A DNA stretch of 6,314 nt from Verrucomicrobiota bacterium (GTDB lineage Bacteria > Verrucomicrobiota > Verrucomicrobiia > Chthoniobacterales > UBA6821): the NCBI GenBank assembly GCA_016871655.1, contig VHCR01000089.1, positions 1 to 6,314 on the forward strand. Reading direction: 5' to 3'. The translations under genes were made by a program, and so were the position numbers. Shown in pieces: positions 5,055 through 6,314 of the stretch (position 1 is the stretch's first letter; each line of letters opens with the position of its first letter). Below the pieces are notes generated by a model. It had not been told where the DNA came from, searched no databases, and saw only the letters and a list, made by a program, of their open reading frames with translations.

Positions 5055-5110
5055 GCGAAGCCTAGATAACTCAAACTCAAACTGCAGTACTCAAACTGCT
5101 GCGAAGCAGC
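5055..5110. repeat. Modular repeat copy 4, at the katA 3' end
   Basis: Contains GCGAAGCC (5055-5062), the complement of the GGCTTCGC core module, TCAAAC hexamers (5071-5082 and 5091-5096) and the palindrome GCTGC-GAA-GCAGC (5098-5110). On the minus strand the order is palindrome, TTTGAG strings, then GGCTTCGC and A/T-rich sequence, the same as the left half of copy 2. It lies partly inside the catalase reading frame. Confidence 0.7.
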
Positions 5111-6314
5111 TTTCTCACGCCAGCTCCATAAGCAGGATCGGCTTGATCAAAAAGTTGGCACTGCCGCTCTTGAATTTCTTTTGGCACATCTTTCATCGCA
5201 GCAGCAATGTTGGAACAAAGTCGTTCTTGAGCGTCGGGTGGCATCAATCTAAAAAGGTTTCCTGGCTGCGTGAAGTTATCATTGCCAGTATTTCCATCGA
5301 AACGGTCAGCTGCGACGCAACCAAGATCAAGAGGAGGTTCTGCGACGCTTGGATCTTCTTTGGGCCCGCTAAAACTATTTGGTTCGTAGTAGGCATCGCC
5401 CATTTTTGGTTCATCAAAGCGCATCGCTCCATCATGATGATACGTGGCCATCGGACAGCGAGGACGATTGACGGGTAGCATTTCGTAATGCGTTCCGAGG
5501 CGATGACGATGAGCATCAGCGTAGCTAAAGACTCGAGCTTGAAGCATCTTGTCAGGCGAGAAGCTGATGCCTGGAACAATGTTAGAAGGGGAAAAGGCGG
5601 CCTGTTCAATTTCTGCAAAATAATTTTCAGGATTCCGATTCAATTCTAAAATTCCGACATCGATGAGAGGATACTCTTTGTGGGGCCAGACTTTGGTGAG
5701 GTCAAAGGGATTGAACGAACAACTCTTCGCTTGCTCTTCCGTCATGACTTGGATCTGCATTTTCCAACGTGGAAAATCTTTTTTCTCGATGGCTTCGAAA
5801 AGATCACGCTGATTGCTTTCACGATCGCGTCCGATCAATTGTTCCGCTTCGGTATTCGTCATGAATTTGATGCCCTGTTCCGTTTTGAAATGAAACTTCA
5901 CCCAATGACGCTCGCCGCCTTTGCTGATCAGGCTGTAGGTATGACTGCCATAGCCATTCATATGACGAAAATTGAGAGGAATGCCGCGATCAGAAAATAA
6001 AATGGTGACTTGATGCAGACTCTCCGGACTCAATGACCAAAAATCCCACATCGCTGTTGCGCTGCGAAGATGAGTTTTGGGATGACGCTTTTGTGTATGA
6101 ATGAAATCAGGAAATTTGTAGGGATCACGCACGAAGAAAACGGGTGTGTTATTTCCAACTAAATCCCAATTTCCTTCCGGAGTATAAAACTTAATCGCAA
6201 AACCGCGCACATCACGCTCGGCATCAGCTGCGCCGAGCTCTCCAGCAACGGTGGAGAAGCGAGCAACACATTCTGTTTTTGCGTTTGGCTGCAAGGCTTG
6301 AGCGCGTGTGTATT
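5077..6314 (-). CDS. katA: Heme catalase, small-subunit type (5' end outside window)
   Basis: Monofunctional catalase converts two hydrogen peroxide molecules to water and oxygen. The frame is open to the right edge; 411 complete codons are present (412th cut), about 80 residues short of a typical 480-500 residue member. The missing N-terminus would hold the catalytic His. Visible are [20 protein letters not shown], the distal Asn motif [11 protein letters not shown] (Asn at 6153-6151), [36 protein letters not shown], and the proximal heme-ligand Tyr in [14 protein letters not shown] (codon 5523-5521). HRHRLG and the GYGSHTYS region fit the NADPH-binding small-subunit clade. There is no C-terminal flavodoxin-like domain, which excludes the large-subunit type. 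The conserved body ends at [11 protein letters not shown]; the last ten residues, [10 protein letters not shown], are encoded by the repeat at 5055-5110. The cell location is probably cytoplasmic, but the N-terminus is not visible. Confidence 0.96.
   Translation of the reverse strand, partial: YTRAQALQPNAKTECVARFSTVAGELGAADAERDVRGFAIKFYTPEGNWDLVGNNTPVFFVRDPYKFPDFIHTQKRHPKTHLRSATAMWDFWSLSPESLHQVTILFSDRGIPLNFRHMNGYGSHTYSLISKGGERHWVKFHFKTEQGIKFMTNTEAEQLIGRDRESNQRDLFEAIEKKDFPRWKMQIQVMTEEQAKSCSFNPFDLTKVWPHKEYPLIDVGILELNRNPENYFAEIEQAAFSPSNIVPGISFSPDKMLQARVFSYADAHRHRLGTHYEMLPVNRPRCPMATYHHDGAMRFDEPKMGDAYYEPNSFSGPKEDPSVAEPPLDLGCVAADRFDGNTGNDNFTQPGNLFRLMPPDAQERLCSNIAAAMKDVPKEIQERQCQLFDQADPAYGAGVRKLLRSSLSTAV

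Noticed and set aside
5143..6000. Frames overlapping katA on both strands (5143-5478, 5244-5618, 5680-6000)
   Set aside because: All overlap the well-conserved catalase and show no family features.

Overview
The window looks like a stretch of ordinary bacterial chromosome. The protein families (a bacterial Rho with an APPRTGKT Walker A, a small-subunit catalase, a SYLF-domain protein, RNase III) and the small TFDG/CxxC membrane protein suggest the PVC group, perhaps Verrucomicrobiota. That placement is an inference from impression, not from a database comparison. I see no phage, plasmid, transposase or CRISPR genes.

Layout from left to right: the C-terminal part of rho on the + strand (1-735) runs into a minus-strand gene for a polytopic membrane protein (822-1373). 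Upstream of that on the minus strand are rnc (RNase III, 1519-2391), an unrecognised secreted protein with a CxxC pair (2489-3442), and a small membrane-anchored protein with TFDG and CxxC motifs (3624-4028). A tRNA-Lys(CTT) on the + strand (4254-4325) interrupts the run of minus-strand genes. A periplasmic SYLF/Ysc84-type protein (4460-5014) and a clade-3-type catalase (5077 to beyond the right edge, 5' end missing) complete the window. KatA handles hydrogen peroxide, RNase III and Rho act on RNA, and the others are envelope proteins. No single pathway links them, and the gaps of 62 to 225 bases do not force one operon.

The spaces between genes are the most distinctive part. Several carry a modular repeat made of short palindromes with three-base loops (GCTGC/GCAGC or ATCGC/GCGAT arms), hexamer strings such as ACTTCA or TCAAAC, and an A/T-rich core bounded by GCTTCGC and GCC(G)NAGGC. 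Two copies sandwich the tRNA. At least three copies overlap the 3' end of a neighbouring gene and supply or adjoin its stop codon; in the catalase the repeat appears to encode the last residues.

The best single candidate for undescribed biology is a 20-base-pair hairpin spanning the leader and start codon of rnc. In the mRNA the start codon lies inside the stem and the stem is long enough to be an RNase III substrate, which suggests autoregulation analogous to, but placed differently from, the known E. coli rnc leader. A second candidate is a set of mutually exclusive hairpins between the two CxxC genes. None of the complete protein genes has a convincing Shine-Dalgarno sequence.
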